A stretch of 64,000 nt of DNA from Colletotrichum lupini (GCF_023278565.1 NC_064676.1:5766001-5830000); one strand, 5' to 3'. Numbered from the stretch's first letter, positions 18,222 to 28,774 are shown. Numbers and translations: made by a program. Notes: generated from the sequence alone by a model not told the origin.

Positions 18222-18751
18222 CTAGTAATTCGCTAGGCTGGCTACGACGTTCCATTCCTTACGCAAAACCCAGGCTTCTCTACCAGCCATTCGGAACGTA
18301 CGCAGACACGAAGCCCAACGCGCATACGATTTCCCTGCGACTATTCGTTTCTCCCCTTGGAGCCCCTTTTGTAGTTGCTCCAATACCGAGTCGAACGAAC
18401 CCCCAGGCATCACTGCATCAACCTCGTTTGCCATTGCAACCCCCGAACCACATAACCGTCCGAGCGAGGCTGTCAAGGCGTTCAACAGTTCAACAAAGGA
18501 GGAAAAAATTTTCAATCTGTCATTTCGGTTGGCGTCACTGTGACAGTCCAGAGCTCTCTGCGACTGGCCCAAGCTCCTTTCCCGATTCGACTTATGGCGA
18601 TAATTGCTACTCCCTTTTGCGAATTGGCGGCTCTCAGCCTTCCGATAACTTCCGTCGGGTCGTATTGTTTCATTCCAACGAGAATGGCGATGATGTTCTT
18701 AAACCTCACTTCTAGGGCATCGAATCCTTCCGTCTGCTTGAAACTTTCCAC
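18222..18751 (-). pseudogene. Coding-like frames 3' of the HET gene, possible remnant
   Basis: Two overlapping minus-strand open frames in different phases read like protein: 18751-18512 (no ATG at its head; includes VRFKNIIAILVGMKQYDPTEVIG) and 18572-18222 (includes MPGGSFDSVLEQLQKGLQGE). No clean intron joining them was found and no domain is recognised. They may be a frameshifted gene remnant, or chance. Their position, 17 bp beyond the HET stop codon, fits an eroded neighbour in the accessory island. Confidence 0.2.
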
Positions 18752-18767
18752 GAATCCCTTTACCTAA

Positions 18768-20777
18768 CTAGGGGCCATTTGTGACAGTTGCCGCGTCCGC
18801 ACCTTCAAGTTGTCCGGTTCGGGCTGACTGTGCGCGCTCCTGTTCACGTTCCCAGTAGTACGCGCTGCGCCTGGGCTTGTTACCTCGCGCTGGGTAAGCT
18901 CCAAGATCCTCGCCGACGAGGCTCACATTTTCAAACTGGCCACTCTTCCAAACGCCTTCATGCACGAGCCCATCCATGTGCAACAACCCGGCGATGCGGA
19001 TATCCCCACGACCCAGATCTCTGGCGCAGATCGCGTAGTTGCTAAACCGGCCCTCAGTCACCCGTTTGTCGAGGCCATCGTGAATCCACACGCATGAAAG
19101 ATTGTCAACACAAACTGCGACGGTACCCGGCTCCTCGAAGGAAAATCCATCGTACTTATCCGCCTTGGGAGCTAGATATACGTAAAGGTCCTGGTACTCT
19201 TCTCTGCGCCCCGCATCGTAAGCCGTGATATCATAGCCTGGAAGCTTCCTAAACAATTGTTCGACCTCGGGAAACTGAGGTCGCTGAGGGTTCGTTGGGT
19301 CTTGCGTCCAGAAAACAAATGCCACCTGATCGCACGACTTATTCCTGCCCAGATGTGACATTTCGAAGACCGTATACGGCCATGGCTTTGCTGCAACGAC
19401 TGATCCCGGAGGACTTGCCCTTCTTGCTTGGGCATCGTACTCGCTCAGGACATCACATAGTTTTCCCAGCTTGAAAGCTGGAAACCCGAGGGAGTCTTCA
19501 GCCACCTTCAGACTGATTGGGAGGCCGACTGGACCAAATCCTGCTGCAGTCTCGTCATACATCTCCGTAAGCAATGGCATAACTCGCGAAGAGGGCTTAT
19601 GCGTCCAATTCGGCGTCCATGACGGTATCCTGAATTTCTCAGGTTTCTCCTGTTGGACCATTTCATCACCTTCATCCGCTTCCTCGCCGACCTCGCCGAC
19701 GTGAAACGACCTGAGCAGTAACGCCGGGATTCCAAACCTCTGCGCAATCCACCTGGCCATCTGCATATACGCCTCCCTCGTCGACATCGTGTAGTCCGCT
19801 ACAATCCCATCGCTCTGCGCGCAAGATATAAGCCCATACACGGCGAAAAGCTTGTCCCTGGGATCTGAGGCATGACTGTTGCGCGCCAGGTCCAGGAGCC
19901 GGAGCAGGTCACTCGAGTCCCTGTACGCAGGCGCCCGAAACTGCAGAACGGACGGCAGCTGCAGCATGTTCAGCAGCCGCGGCTTCTCTTTCGTGTTGAT
20001 GAGCAAGCATCGGTCCGCCAGCCAGGGGATCTGGAGCCGTGACCAGGGCATCTCGTACTGCCCGCAGATCAACGTCGCCTGCCTAGCCAGCGCCACCTCT
20101 TGAAGAATCCATGCCCGCGAAAAGTACCGCCGCGTGAGCAACGTCTCCAACGCCTGCTGGAGCGACAGCCGCCGGGGCAGATCCGGGGTCGTCGTGTCCC
20201 GATCATTCAAGAAGCGGAAGAGCGCCTCTTCCTCGGGCACCGGTTCCCCGACGTAGACGAGGACGCGCTGCGCGCGGGAGTAGATTTGCGGCATCAAGCG
20301 CACCTGGTGGCCCCTCTCCTCGACGTCCTGCTGGTTCATGCAGACGGCGTCGATCCAGACAACTCTCTGCGCGCCGCGGCTTCGGACGCGCCGCAGCGCC
20401 ATCTCGCAGTTGGCCGTGACGAGGAAGGCGCGACCGTCGAGGGTGATGGGCTGCGTCCAGGCCATGGCGCCGTCCTCGCTCGCCCCGGTGTAGGAGATCG
20501 CGTCGTAGTCTATCATGCTGGCGGTGCTGCTCAGGGCGAGGGTGCATCTGATGGGGTCTGCGAATTCCCCCGGCTCTAGGGTGAGGAGGCGGATGTCTGT
20601 TTGGGATTCTAGGGGCCTGTAGACGGCGGTGTCTGTTGTATTTTCATCCTCATCATTCGTTTCTGACTGTGGTGTATCGAGATCGAGCTGGATGGAGCCG
20701 CAGCTTAGACAACTGGAGATGCCGCCGCTGGTGAAGACGTCTAGGCGCCGGCATGACGGGTCATGCCATTCTTCCAT
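18768..20777 (-). CDS. Heterokaryon-incompatibility (HET) domain protein
   Basis: Single-exon gene for 669 residues starting at ATG 20777; the open frame extends nine codons upstream but only to a TTG. The HET domain (PF06985-type, about residues 70-240) is visible in three blocks: YDAISYTGASEDG, then VWIDAVCMNQQDVEERGHQV, and IYSRAQRVLVYVGEP; the flanking RAWILQEVALARQATLICG is also typical. The first block usually reads SYxWG; here the tryptophan is missing. The C-terminal half has no recognised domain and no NACHT or repeats. HET proteins trigger cell death in vegetative incompatibility, often acting with NLR-type partners; which role this one has is not known. It lies in a gene-poor island 1.5 kb from a STAND-N/ankyrin gene on the same strand. 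Confidence 0.88.
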   Translation of the reverse strand: MEEWHDPSCRRLDVFTSGGISSCLSCGSIQLDLDTPQSETNDEDENTTDTAVYRPLESQTDIRLLTLEPGEFADPIRCTLALSSTASMIDYDAISYTGASEDGAMAWTQPITLDGRAFLVTANCEMALRRVRSRGAQRVVWIDAVCMNQQDVEERGHQVRLMPQIYSRAQRVLVYVGEPVPEEEALFRFLNDRDTTTPDLPRRLSLQQALETLLTRRYFSRAWILQEVALARQATLICGQYEMPWSRLQIPWLADRCLLINTKEKPRLLNMLQLPSVLQFRAPAYRDSSDLLRLLDLARNSHASDPRDKLFAVYGLISCAQSDGIVADYTMSTREAYMQMARWIAQRFGIPALLLRSFHVGEVGEEADEGDEMVQQEKPEKFRIPSWTPNWTHKPSSRVMPLLTEMYDETAAGFGPVGLPISLKVAEDSLGFPAFKLGKLCDVLSEYDAQARRASPPGSVVAAKPWPYTVFEMSHLGRNKSCDQVAFVFWTQDPTNPQRPQFPEVEQLFRKLPGYDITAYDAGRREEYQDLYVYLAPKADKYDGFSFEEPGTVAVCVDNLSCVWIHDGLDKRVTEGRFSNYAICARDLGRGDIRIAGLLHMDGLVHEGVWKSGQFENVSLVGEDLGAYPARGNKPRRSAYYWEREQERAQSARTGQLEGADAATVTNGP

Positions 20778-22250
20778 GACGAATGCAGTGTAGCTCCTCC
20801 TCAACGCTTTAGTGAAAACCTAAGTTCTAATGAGAATGATGGTTCTAAGTGTCATGAGATTGTTGCAAGATTCAAGTGAGCAAGTAAGTGGAAATAGGCG
20901 GTACGTTGGCTGCATGTCAGATGTGAGTTCCGGCGGCTAATCCTGCAAGAGGTACGCATAGCCTCAGCAGCTGATTGGCAGCTTACCATAAGGTCGTAGT
21001 CTGTCGACTGAATAAGTTGACTCCAACACAGATCATTTCCGAGTAGAGGTGGAATGGAACAGGATTTCCATGGACAGGTAATGGCGTGTTTTTACTGCTA
21101 GGTATACTATTCATGTGTGTACAGATGCATATAGGTAAATACATATTTTTTTATCAGACTTCTCTGAGAAACGACGGCATAGTATTACCTAGCAGGATAA
21201 TTATATATATTCTATATGAACTCCATCTTAGAGGCAGAAGAAACCCCTAGGCAATCAAATTAATTACCACCACGGACTAAAAAGAGTTCACCCCCCCGGT
21301 GCTGAATTGGGGGCTACATCTCTTGGTGCTCATGCTGGGATTCGAACTCGGGTACTCTCGTATGCGCTTAGCCTGTCGTCGAGTAGGCTGGTTGGTGTAG
21401 ATAGTTGATTCTTGACCATTAACCATTCCACCACCCACGCCACAGTTTGACCTGACCCCCGACCTAGGGGGCGCCTGCTGTGCTGGTGACAGGAATTAGA
21501 TTGAGGAGGGGTATATACCTTTCTCGTGTATTCAGAGAGAAGGTGGGTGGGATACCTTGAGCGCCTTCCTTCCCGTCTCATGAGACCATGGGAAGGTGTG
21601 AGCCTCTCCCGCCTTCTCTTGCCGGGGTGTTCAATATGACCTTGGATTATTGCCGCATTTGGATGGGAACGCTGAACGGCCAAGGCTGCTTAGAGATTGA
21701 AGTAGAACGATACTGTCAATTACGTCCATATAGTTGATCGTTGAGTGGTGAGATGGCATTCTTATATGAGGCAGCCGAGACGGTGGTGTCAGGACAACAC
21801 CACCATGGCATGGTAACGTCAGAAGAAAGACATGCCCTGTTCATACGCCATACATACGCCATCGTTCTCATTTCATTATGGGCTTAACGTATACCATACC
21901 CCAGACTGGCATTACTTTGGGCTGCGGTAGGCATCCTCTTTCGCTTGAAACGTCTCTGTTGATCTATCGACACGGATGCTGCCGAAGATTGTCAAGTATG
22001 GAGAGCAGCGGTGAGTAAGCTTCATCGCTCGCTCTCATACGTTCACGAGATTGAGTATATAAGGTGTCTATCTTCACCTCAACTTATATAGTCACGGACT
22101 GGTAGCCCTAGAGTCTTCTCCTTCACATTGTTCGCTTTGCAATTTCGGAATTTCCAATTAATTCGCGATGAAGATGTACACGTACAATTCTGAAGCAAGG
22201 GTATCTAAAAGAACATATCCAACACAAAAGCCTGCTCCAGACAAACAAGA
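20778..22250. other. AT-rich spacer between HET and STAND-type genes
   Basis: No protein gene. The sequence becomes AT-rich around 21110-21260, unlike the GC-balanced flanks, which would fit an eroded repeat. A tRNA-derived fragment lies at 21327-21440. The short C-run at 21291 and the rest show nothing I recognise. Confidence 0.4.
21327..21440 (-). other. tRNA-derived fragment (SINE-like or tRNA pseudogene)
   Basis: On the minus strand both internal Pol III promoter boxes are present: an A box TGGTGGAATGG that fits TRGYNNARNNG, and a B box core GTTCGAATC, about 75 nt apart. The cloverleaf is broken: the would-be acceptor strands (21440-21434 and 21334-21328) pair at only five of seven positions counting wobble, and the T stem has two mismatches. 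No T-run terminator follows. This fits a decayed tRNA or the head of a SINE better than a working gene. Confidence 0.35.
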
Positions 22251-24632
22251 TTATCCCCCCTCCGGAACTGAGCCAACACCTGAATGAGAAGACTCTGACT
22301 TGCTCCAAAATCTCATAAGGGTACTCCGCCGGCCTGATTCATGAGACGCGTGGTCACTGGAAGTTGAAGACCTAGTGAAGATGGTCGACGTGGATGCGTC
22401 GCTAGACTTTCGAGTCGACGTCTGCGAATACTGCTGAAGGAGTCGCTTGATCTCCGATCCGGCCAGTCCACAGTTGGAAGCGGCCTGGAAAGCGTTCCGG
22501 CCATTTGCATCGGTCAAGCGAGGATCCGCGCCGTGGGAAAGGAGCACTTCGATCATGCCGATTTTGCGGGAGCTTTTTGTTGCTACAACCTGGATCGCGG
22601 CAATCAGGGGAGTGCACACATTGTTGTTGCTGAGATAGGGGGACGACGTCTGCGATCTCTTCGTCTGATGGCAGATATTGGGATCGGCTCCTTCGCCCAG
22701 CAAGAACCGGACCATTGCCTCGTTCCCCATCTCGCAAGCCATGTACAGCGCCGTCTTTCCCGAATTGTCGATGAGATCCAAAAGGTTAGGCGTGTCTTTG
22801 AGGAGAAGTCGGGCAACATTGACGCCGCCGGATTTGTTCTGACATCGGTGTAGGGGACTCAGACCTGCACTATCACGAACGTCGGCCCGCGCGCCCGTCT
22901 GCAACAACAGCCCAACGCTGTCGCGGTTCCTGGTCGACGCGGCAAGCAGCAAGGGCGTCGGTAGACCAACGTTGCCCCCGTTCTCGAGACTGACCACATG
23001 TCCCACCATTTGCCTCAATACCTCGAGGTTTTCGTCTTGGATGGCCTTATGGAGCGGCGAGGTTCGTGTCATGAAGTCGCAGGTGTCGAAGCGGAAGCCG
23101 GTCGGGACATCAATGTCGAATCCGTTCTCGCGACACCACTGAAAGGCTTGAGAGAGCTCGCCCATGGAGGACGGTCTCCTGGCGTCTGGTACAGAGTCTG
23201 GATCAGGGGGCGACGCAGGACGGCTTGTCAGCGGGATGATGACGGTGTTGACCCAGACTTCCACACCGCGCGCTTCGTCAAATGCCCCGTCGAGTTGCAG
23301 AGCCTTGATGTACAAATCTGCCGTCTCTTGTACCAGTTCAACCGGGATGGGTTCTTGGTTCTTCCGGCCTTCAAGAGCTCGGCTTAGGAACGTCTTTGCC
23401 TGCCTTAGATTACCGAGTCGGATGTATAGGCTCCCCAGGTCATGGTATAGCCGACTTCGCCGTTCGTTGTTCCGAAACTCCTCGGGTTGCTTCACCTCTT
23501 CTTGGAGTAAGTCCTGCAGAATCCCTTTCGCCTCGGTGATTTCCTCTTCTGTTTCACTTCTTAAAAGGATATCGGCGAGTCGCTCTTTCATGACAGCTTG
23601 CTCGGCAAAGCTAAAGTCAACGTCGTATCCTGGCTGGCTAAGCTGTTCTCGGATCTCGATGCCCCGCTTCTGATATAGCGAAGCCCGGAGAAATATTCCG
23701 CAGTCTACCAGGCGGTCGACTATTTCTTGGTTCGCGTCGTACTGGTGACTGAGGATGTCTTTGCTTGGTCCGTCTGGATGTTCGGGCTCTGGGTCCCAGT
23801 CGTCTGAGTCAACGTCTCCTGATGTTTGTTTAGAGTCCTGGTCCTTTCCCGATGCCAACTTAGTGTACGATGAGTTGAACGACAAGAACGAGTGGTGTTG
23901 GTCTGCATTTTGCAAAGTGACTGCGGCTGCTACTTCGTCGGCCGACATTCGCCAGGCTTGGATCTCTCTTGTGACAGACATAGATTCATCCATTCTTGTG
24001 TCACTTTCGTCGTCCCATTCCGTTGATGGTCGTCGTTGACCCTTGCCCGTACGTGAGATGAGGTTCGCGGCTCGAATTTCGTCGGTCAAGTTTCTGATTG
24101 CGGCATGGACCTGGTCTTGAGACTTTTGTTGAGTCCATAATGAGCCGCTTCTAAAGTCAGTCATCCGATCCACCAAAGGGTTCTGCTTGAAGGGTTTCAC
24201 GTACAGAGACAGGGTTATCAGACTGAGTTGGAGTACTTGTGTATACGACGTAATGTGAGAGACCAGATCGCGAATCACAACCGACTTCAACGTCATGGTA
24301 AAGCTCGCTCTAGCTTTATCAATCGGACCCGGCTTGTCGTCAAGTTCTGGTAGCTCTTTCTGCAGCCTGTCAAGCGAGGAGCGGCATGATTTGAGGATTT
24401 GGTAAATATCTTGGTGATGCTCTCTCTCAAAGGAAAGCTGATGCGGGTGCTGCTTCAGGATTCGAGCCACATTGCGCAGCGCGGCGTGTAGATTCCGGAT
24501 GGTCTCGTGGAATTCGCAGATGCTCGAGGAAATGGCTTTGCTCTCTTGGACAAACTTGCCCGTGCCTTCTACGATCTTGCCGGCTATTCCGACCATCTGC
24601 AGAGCAAAGGCGGCAATCGAAAGAGGATCCAT
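22251..24632 (-). CDS. STAND-N domain / ankyrin-repeat protein without NACHT
   Basis: Single-exon gene, 793 residues, started at ATG 24632 because MDPLSIAAFALQMVGIAGKI is the usual beginning of the fungal STAND-associated N-terminal domain; the longer frame to 24734 begins only with TTG. Domains in order: helical STAND-N domain (about 1-180), a low-complexity linker, a TPR-like helical section (about 345-460, containing YHDLGSLYIRLGNLRQAKTFL), and four to five ankyrin repeats (about 515-740) such as SGKTALYMACEMGNEAMVRF and MIEVLLSHGADPRLTDANGR, then a Ser-rich tail. No P-loop NACHT/NB-ARC is present, so this is not a complete NLR. Such architectures are abundant and variable in filamentous fungi and are linked to non-self recognition; the function here is inferred. 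Confidence 0.82.
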   Translation of the reverse strand: MDPLSIAAFALQMVGIAGKIVEGTGKFVQESKAISSSICEFHETIRNLHAALRNVARILKQHPHQLSFEREHHQDIYQILKSCRSSLDRLQKELPELDDKPGPIDKARASFTMTLKSVVIRDLVSHITSYTQVLQLSLITLSLYVKPFKQNPLVDRMTDFRSGSLWTQQKSQDQVHAAIRNLTDEIRAANLISRTGKGQRRPSTEWDDESDTRMDESMSVTREIQAWRMSADEVAAAVTLQNADQHHSFLSFNSSYTKLASGKDQDSKQTSGDVDSDDWDPEPEHPDGPSKDILSHQYDANQEIVDRLVDCGIFLRASLYQKRGIEIREQLSQPGYDVDFSFAEQAVMKERLADILLRSETEEEITEAKGILQDLLQEEVKQPEEFRNNERRSRLYHDLGSLYIRLGNLRQAKTFLSRALEGRKNQEPIPVELVQETADLYIKALQLDGAFDEARGVEVWVNTVIIPLTSRPASPPDPDSVPDARRPSSMGELSQAFQWCRENGFDIDVPTGFRFDTCDFMTRTSPLHKAIQDENLEVLRQMVGHVVSLENGGNVGLPTPLLLAASTRNRDSVGLLLQTGARADVRDSAGLSPLHRCQNKSGGVNVARLLLKDTPNLLDLIDNSGKTALYMACEMGNEAMVRFLLGEGADPNICHQTKRSQTSSPYLSNNNVCTPLIAAIQVVATKSSRKIGMIEVLLSHGADPRLTDANGRNAFQAASNCGLAGSEIKRLLQQYSQTSTRKSSDASTSTIFTRSSTSSDHASHESGRRSTLMRFWSKSESSHSGVGSVPEGG

Positions 24633-25898
24633 CTCAATCTGAGTTGTTTGTGCAGCGCTGTTATCCGAGTCTCTGGCTCTCCTCAGTCTCCTGAACGGCG
24701 GCCGCGTCCATTGACTTCGCGATAATCGATGCAAAGAGTCCTCGGGCGTTGAACGATGAACATGTTAGGGAGTCGTGGATGGGCTCGATGCAATGTGCAA
24801 AGTCAACAAGCACTCGGGTAGAAAAGAACACACAGTAGAGGACGGGCGGGCAGTGAAGGGGCAGACATTGGACACCCTCCTCCATCTATCGATGAGGCAA
24901 GTACACCTGTGGTCCCCGCGATCGACAGATGTTACCCTCCCAAATGAGTCTTACTCGCCGAGACAAAAAATCGCTGCCGTCAATCTGGGGGGCATAGCCA
25001 CGAAGGAACACATCACGAGCGTAGGGCAGGCTGCTGCCGCAGTCGGTGTAACGCAGAGTTCAGCTGGCCCTGCACTGCGGGCTCCTCAGTGAGTAGGTAC
25101 TCCTTGGATGTCATTGTCTCACTTCCAAGCAAATGATCTCACTCCGTAATCGACCCCGACCTTAGAGCTTCTTTCTGCCCACTTGAGTAGGTAGCCGTGA
25201 CTCTATACAACGGGCCCCCGCGGGGAACCTCGCAGGACCGGGGTCTACTCCGTGGCGTGGGAGTTGATGCAGTAGCCTTATTCCACTTGAACCCCAGTTG
25301 CCAAGCTTCACCCCGACTATGTCCTCTGGGTCTGTGGCGCAGCAGGATACCAGGCGATGAACAATATGCATATTATTCATAAGCAAGACATAGCGATGAC
25401 AGCAGGAGAGCTGGGCGATCTGCACCTTGCAGCCCCAAACTCATCTTGTGAACGTCGATTGGCTTGGGCAAAGCCACAGTTCAAGTGCTGCCTGGCGCCG
25501 TACATCTGCAGCTTCCTCCCGTGTTCGGGATCGAGTACAAGAAACTCAGCGTCTGCGGGTGAAGTCAGTTGCGAGTGCCCGAGATGAGGCTTCTCTAGGA
25601 CTTAAGGACTTCTGGAATGACACATCAAAATCCCAAGAGTTCGTCTCGTTGGTCAATGTAACCCCCCGATACCTCAATAGTTTAGCACGTTTCCCGGTGG
25701 TACAAAGGGCAACACTGCGGTCAATCTGGAATCTGTCACTCAAGGCTCCCTCCATTGCCAGATGGGATGGTGGATGGCAGGGAGGCGGAAAGGTTTGGCT
25801 TCGCCTCCACACTCACAGCCCTACATGGGGGGGGGGGCGGGAGGGGGCGGAACGCGAGCGCAGTGGCGTCCGTTGCGGACTCGTGCGGGGGTCGGCTG

Positions 25899-25940
<42 letters not shown>

Positions 25941-25958
25941 CGCGCCCCGCCCCCGCCG

Positions 25959-25994
<36 letters not shown>

Positions 25995-26449
25995 GACCAG
26001 ATGCCCCTCGCTTCCCTCTACTCCGCATCTGGTATATACGAGTAGACAAGTAAACGGGACGACGATCGCTGGCTCGAAGGATGAAAATGACGGGCCTGTG
26101 CATGGGCTGCCATCTGATTGTACAACGCCAGCCGAGGAAAGCCTGCGAGACAAAGTCTCAGTGAGACGCGGGACGCGGGACGCCGTCACTCAATCCTATT
26201 GGGGGCCATGAGGTCTCACTTCCTGGGCCATGGTTCGTGCCGTTTCGCGCTCGCATAGGTGACCATAACGACAGTGCCTTACCTATATGACTGAGCGGCC
26301 TGGCTTCCGTTCACTTAATACCCAGGATAGGCCTGGCTCGCGATCGATTTCAGCCCTATATTGGCTGCTCGTGATGCTACTTATCGTGGTATTGCTGATA
26401 AGTGCCAATTAAGTCCATAATCTCTCAGAACGATCATATTGACAACGGC
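24633..26449. other. Divergent spacer with extreme G-rich low complexity
   Basis: Spacer between the divergent STAND-type and MFS genes. No gene. It contains G11 (25827-25837), G41 (25900-25940) and G34 (25960-25993), the last two separated by 19 bases of only G and C. Gly- or Pro-rich open frames over this tract are products of the homopolymers, not genes. Confidence 0.7.
25900..25993. repeat. Paired long G homopolymers (G41 and G34)
   Basis: Direct reading gives 41 consecutive G, 19 bases composed only of C and G, then 34 consecutive G. If real, the tract should form strong G-quadruplexes. Two-colour sequencing chemistry also reports no-signal cycles as G, so an assembly artefact is a serious alternative. 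Confidence 0.9.
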
Positions 26450-28774
26450 ATGTCTGATATCGACACTCTCGGCCAGGCCGAGTCTCATTCTGGCCATGAC
26501 AGGGTGACAAAACAACAAGCCCGCCACCGGCATATCAACGACCGGGCGGTAATCGAGAACCCTCTCTGTAAGCTCCATCTCCAAGGACTCCAAATATTCA
26601 ACTCTACTACTCAAAATCCCCTTCCCTTCTAAAGACCGCTTCTTTCGCTGACTCAAATCTCTCCATTTAGCTCACTATACCGACGAACAGCTAGAGGCAG
26701 ATGTCACGTCATTCGCGGAGAGGTATCTGAACGTCGATAAGGGAGCTTTGATACGAGCTGCGCGTGTGGCAAAGGATATCAAGCTATACGACGAAGTTGC
26801 GAGAAACCCAAGCGATGCGGCAGGAAAGGAGCTTCCGGTCCAGCTGACGGCAGAGGAGAAGCGGGCACTTGTTCGGGAACGCGATGTCCCGTTCAGCGAA
26901 AAGGGGATGTGGACCATCATCATTACTGTGTCCCTCGCAGCATTCTTGCAAGGTAGGCAAATCATCTTCTTGTCTTTGGCTCAATATCGGTTCACGGGCT
27001 CACCGAGCTCCCTAGGCCACGTGCAAGCGTCATTCAACGGCTCCTCTCTGTATGACACCGAGTTCGGGCTGAACACGACGGCCAAGAAAGACGACAACAG
27101 TGCGACGGGTAGCCATGCTGAGTTAGGAATCGATGACTGGAAGCTGGGAGCCGCAAATGCGTCTCCTTTCTTGTTCGCTGCGCTGCTGGGCTGTCCTCTT
27201 GCGCTGCCCGTAAACCATTATCTCGGTCGTAAAGGGGGGATGGTGGTGGCTGCTTTTCTTATCCTGGTCAGCTCGATTGCTTCAGCCTTTGCGACAAATT
27301 GGGTGCATCTTTTTGGTATTCGGCTGGTGAATGGTATAGGTTAGTGTACACACCTGCCTTTTTCAAAGATATCACGATGCTAATGATGGGATCAGGTATG
27401 GGACTCAAGGCCGTCAGCACTCCAATCCTAGCCAGTGAGACCGCGGTTGGTTTCTGGCGTGGCACCTCCATTCTCGCATGGCAGCTGTGGGTAGCCGCGG
27501 GCCTGATGGTCGGCTTCGCCTTCAACCTGATCTTCGACACAGCGGCCAACAAGCGGCTGACCTTCCAACTCATGGTGGGCGCGCCCATGGTCCCCGCCCT
27601 CGCGCTGCTCGTCCTGGTCATCTGCTTCTGCGAAGAAAGCCCGCGCTACCTGATGCGCGTGTCGAGTCCGCGGTACGACCCGCAGCGGGCCTACGAGATC
27701 CTCAAGAAGCTGAGGAACACTGAGCTGCAGGCTCTCCGGGACATCTACCTCGTGCACAAGTCTATAGAGCAGGAGGAAGTGCCGGGCGGGGTCGCGAATC
27801 TCAAGTACATTCCGGGATTTGTGTCAACCGTGGTGGGATTCCTGCGGCAGTGGAGGCAGCTGTTTCTTGAGAGGCGGTTGAGGAACGCATTGATTAGTAG
27901 CTCGACTGTGGCGCTTGCCCAGCAACTGTGTGGTAAGACGCGAACTCTCTGAAGTGTGATTAGACGTAGATGAGAGCCGTGCTGACTTGACGAAACAGGA
28001 ATCAACGTGCTGGCCTTCTACTCGGGCACGCTGTTCAGCCGCGCCGGTGCGGAGAAGCGAGATGCCATGTTCTTCAGTCTAGGCTATGGAGCTGTCAACT
28101 TCATCTTTGGGCTACCCGCCATCCGAACGATCGATACGTTGGGCAGACGGAAATGGCTGATATTGACACTCCCCGTGATGGCACTCTTCATGCTCCTCGC
28201 GGGCGTCTCCTTCAACATCCACAACCTGAATGCCAAGGTCCCAGTGGTGGCACTGTTCATCCTCCTGTTTGCGGCCGCGTATTCGCCTGGTCTGGGGCCT
28301 ATCCCGTTCACCTACGCGTCAGAGAGCTTCCCGCTATCTCACCGCGAAGCTGGGGCCGCAGTCGCCATCGCGGTGAATCTGGGCTTTGCCGGTCTGCTCT
28401 CCGTCTTCTTCCCGCGTATCAATTCCGGGCTGGGCGACGGCGGCTCGCTATACCTCTTTGCGGGACTGAATGTCTTGGCCCTGGTCATGGTCTTTTTACT
28501 GTTGGAGGAGACCAAGAGGCGCAGCCTAGAAGACCTGGACCTCGTGTTTGCTGTGTCGAAGCGACAGTTCGTCAAGCACCAGGTTGTCGAGTACTTGCCG
28601 TGGTTCTTTAGGCGTTATGTCCTGCGGAAGCACGAGTACAAGCCGAGTCTGTATATTGATCTGATCTGGGGGTCCAGAGACGACGAAGACGAGCGGACAC
28701 GGGCGAGGGATGCGCGGCGGATGGACGGGAGGAGAGATAGTTCCGAGTCGGACAGAGACAGCACTCACGCGTAA
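26450..28774 (+). CDS. MFS sugar-porter family transporter
   Basis: Plasma-membrane sugar/polyol transporter of the MFS SP family by sequence. Exons 26450-26567, 26671-26952, 27016-27339, 27396-27932 and 27999-28774, 678 residues in frame. A long hydrophilic N-terminus (about 1-125, including the acidic ERDVPFSEKG) precedes 12 expected membrane segments. Family marks: HYLGRKGGM after TM2 (the GRK loop), PRYLMRVSSPRYDP after TM6, DTLGRRKWL in the second half, PFTYASESFPLSHRE, and LLEETKRRSLEDLD, the PETK-like end of TM12. A charged cytosolic C-terminus of about 90 residues follows. This variant with the long N-terminal extension is a recognisable filamentous-fungal subgroup; the substrate cannot be read from sequence. 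Confidence 0.9.

Larger units (their letters stand above)
14975..18767. other. ATP9 5' flank and gene-poor spacer
   Basis: The part next to 14974 is the promoter and 5' leader of ATP9, with a CT-rich coding-strand tract over roughly 14990-15130. Beyond it no complete gene is evident to the end of the HET gene. Features seen: A/G-rich tracts at 15905-15960, a short tandem repeat at 17418-17460, palindromic CCTTAGGTACCTTACC sequence near 17615-17635, and two coding-like but uninterpretable minus-strand frames at 18222-18751. Confidence 0.4.

Noticed and set aside
21330..21683. 117-codon minus-strand frame ending ESTRVRIPA
   Set aside because: This ending is the translation of a tRNA T-arm sequence, a known source of false protein calls; it overlaps the tRNA-derived fragment.
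24633..24734. 34-codon N-terminal extension of the STAND-N/ankyrin protein
   Set aside because: It starts with TTG, is Arg-rich and unlike the family; the family start is MDPLSIAA at 24632.
25427..26211. Long Gly-rich and Pro-rich open frames on both strands
   Set aside because: They exist only because homopolymer G/C contains no stop codons; no start context, domain or codon bias outside the run.
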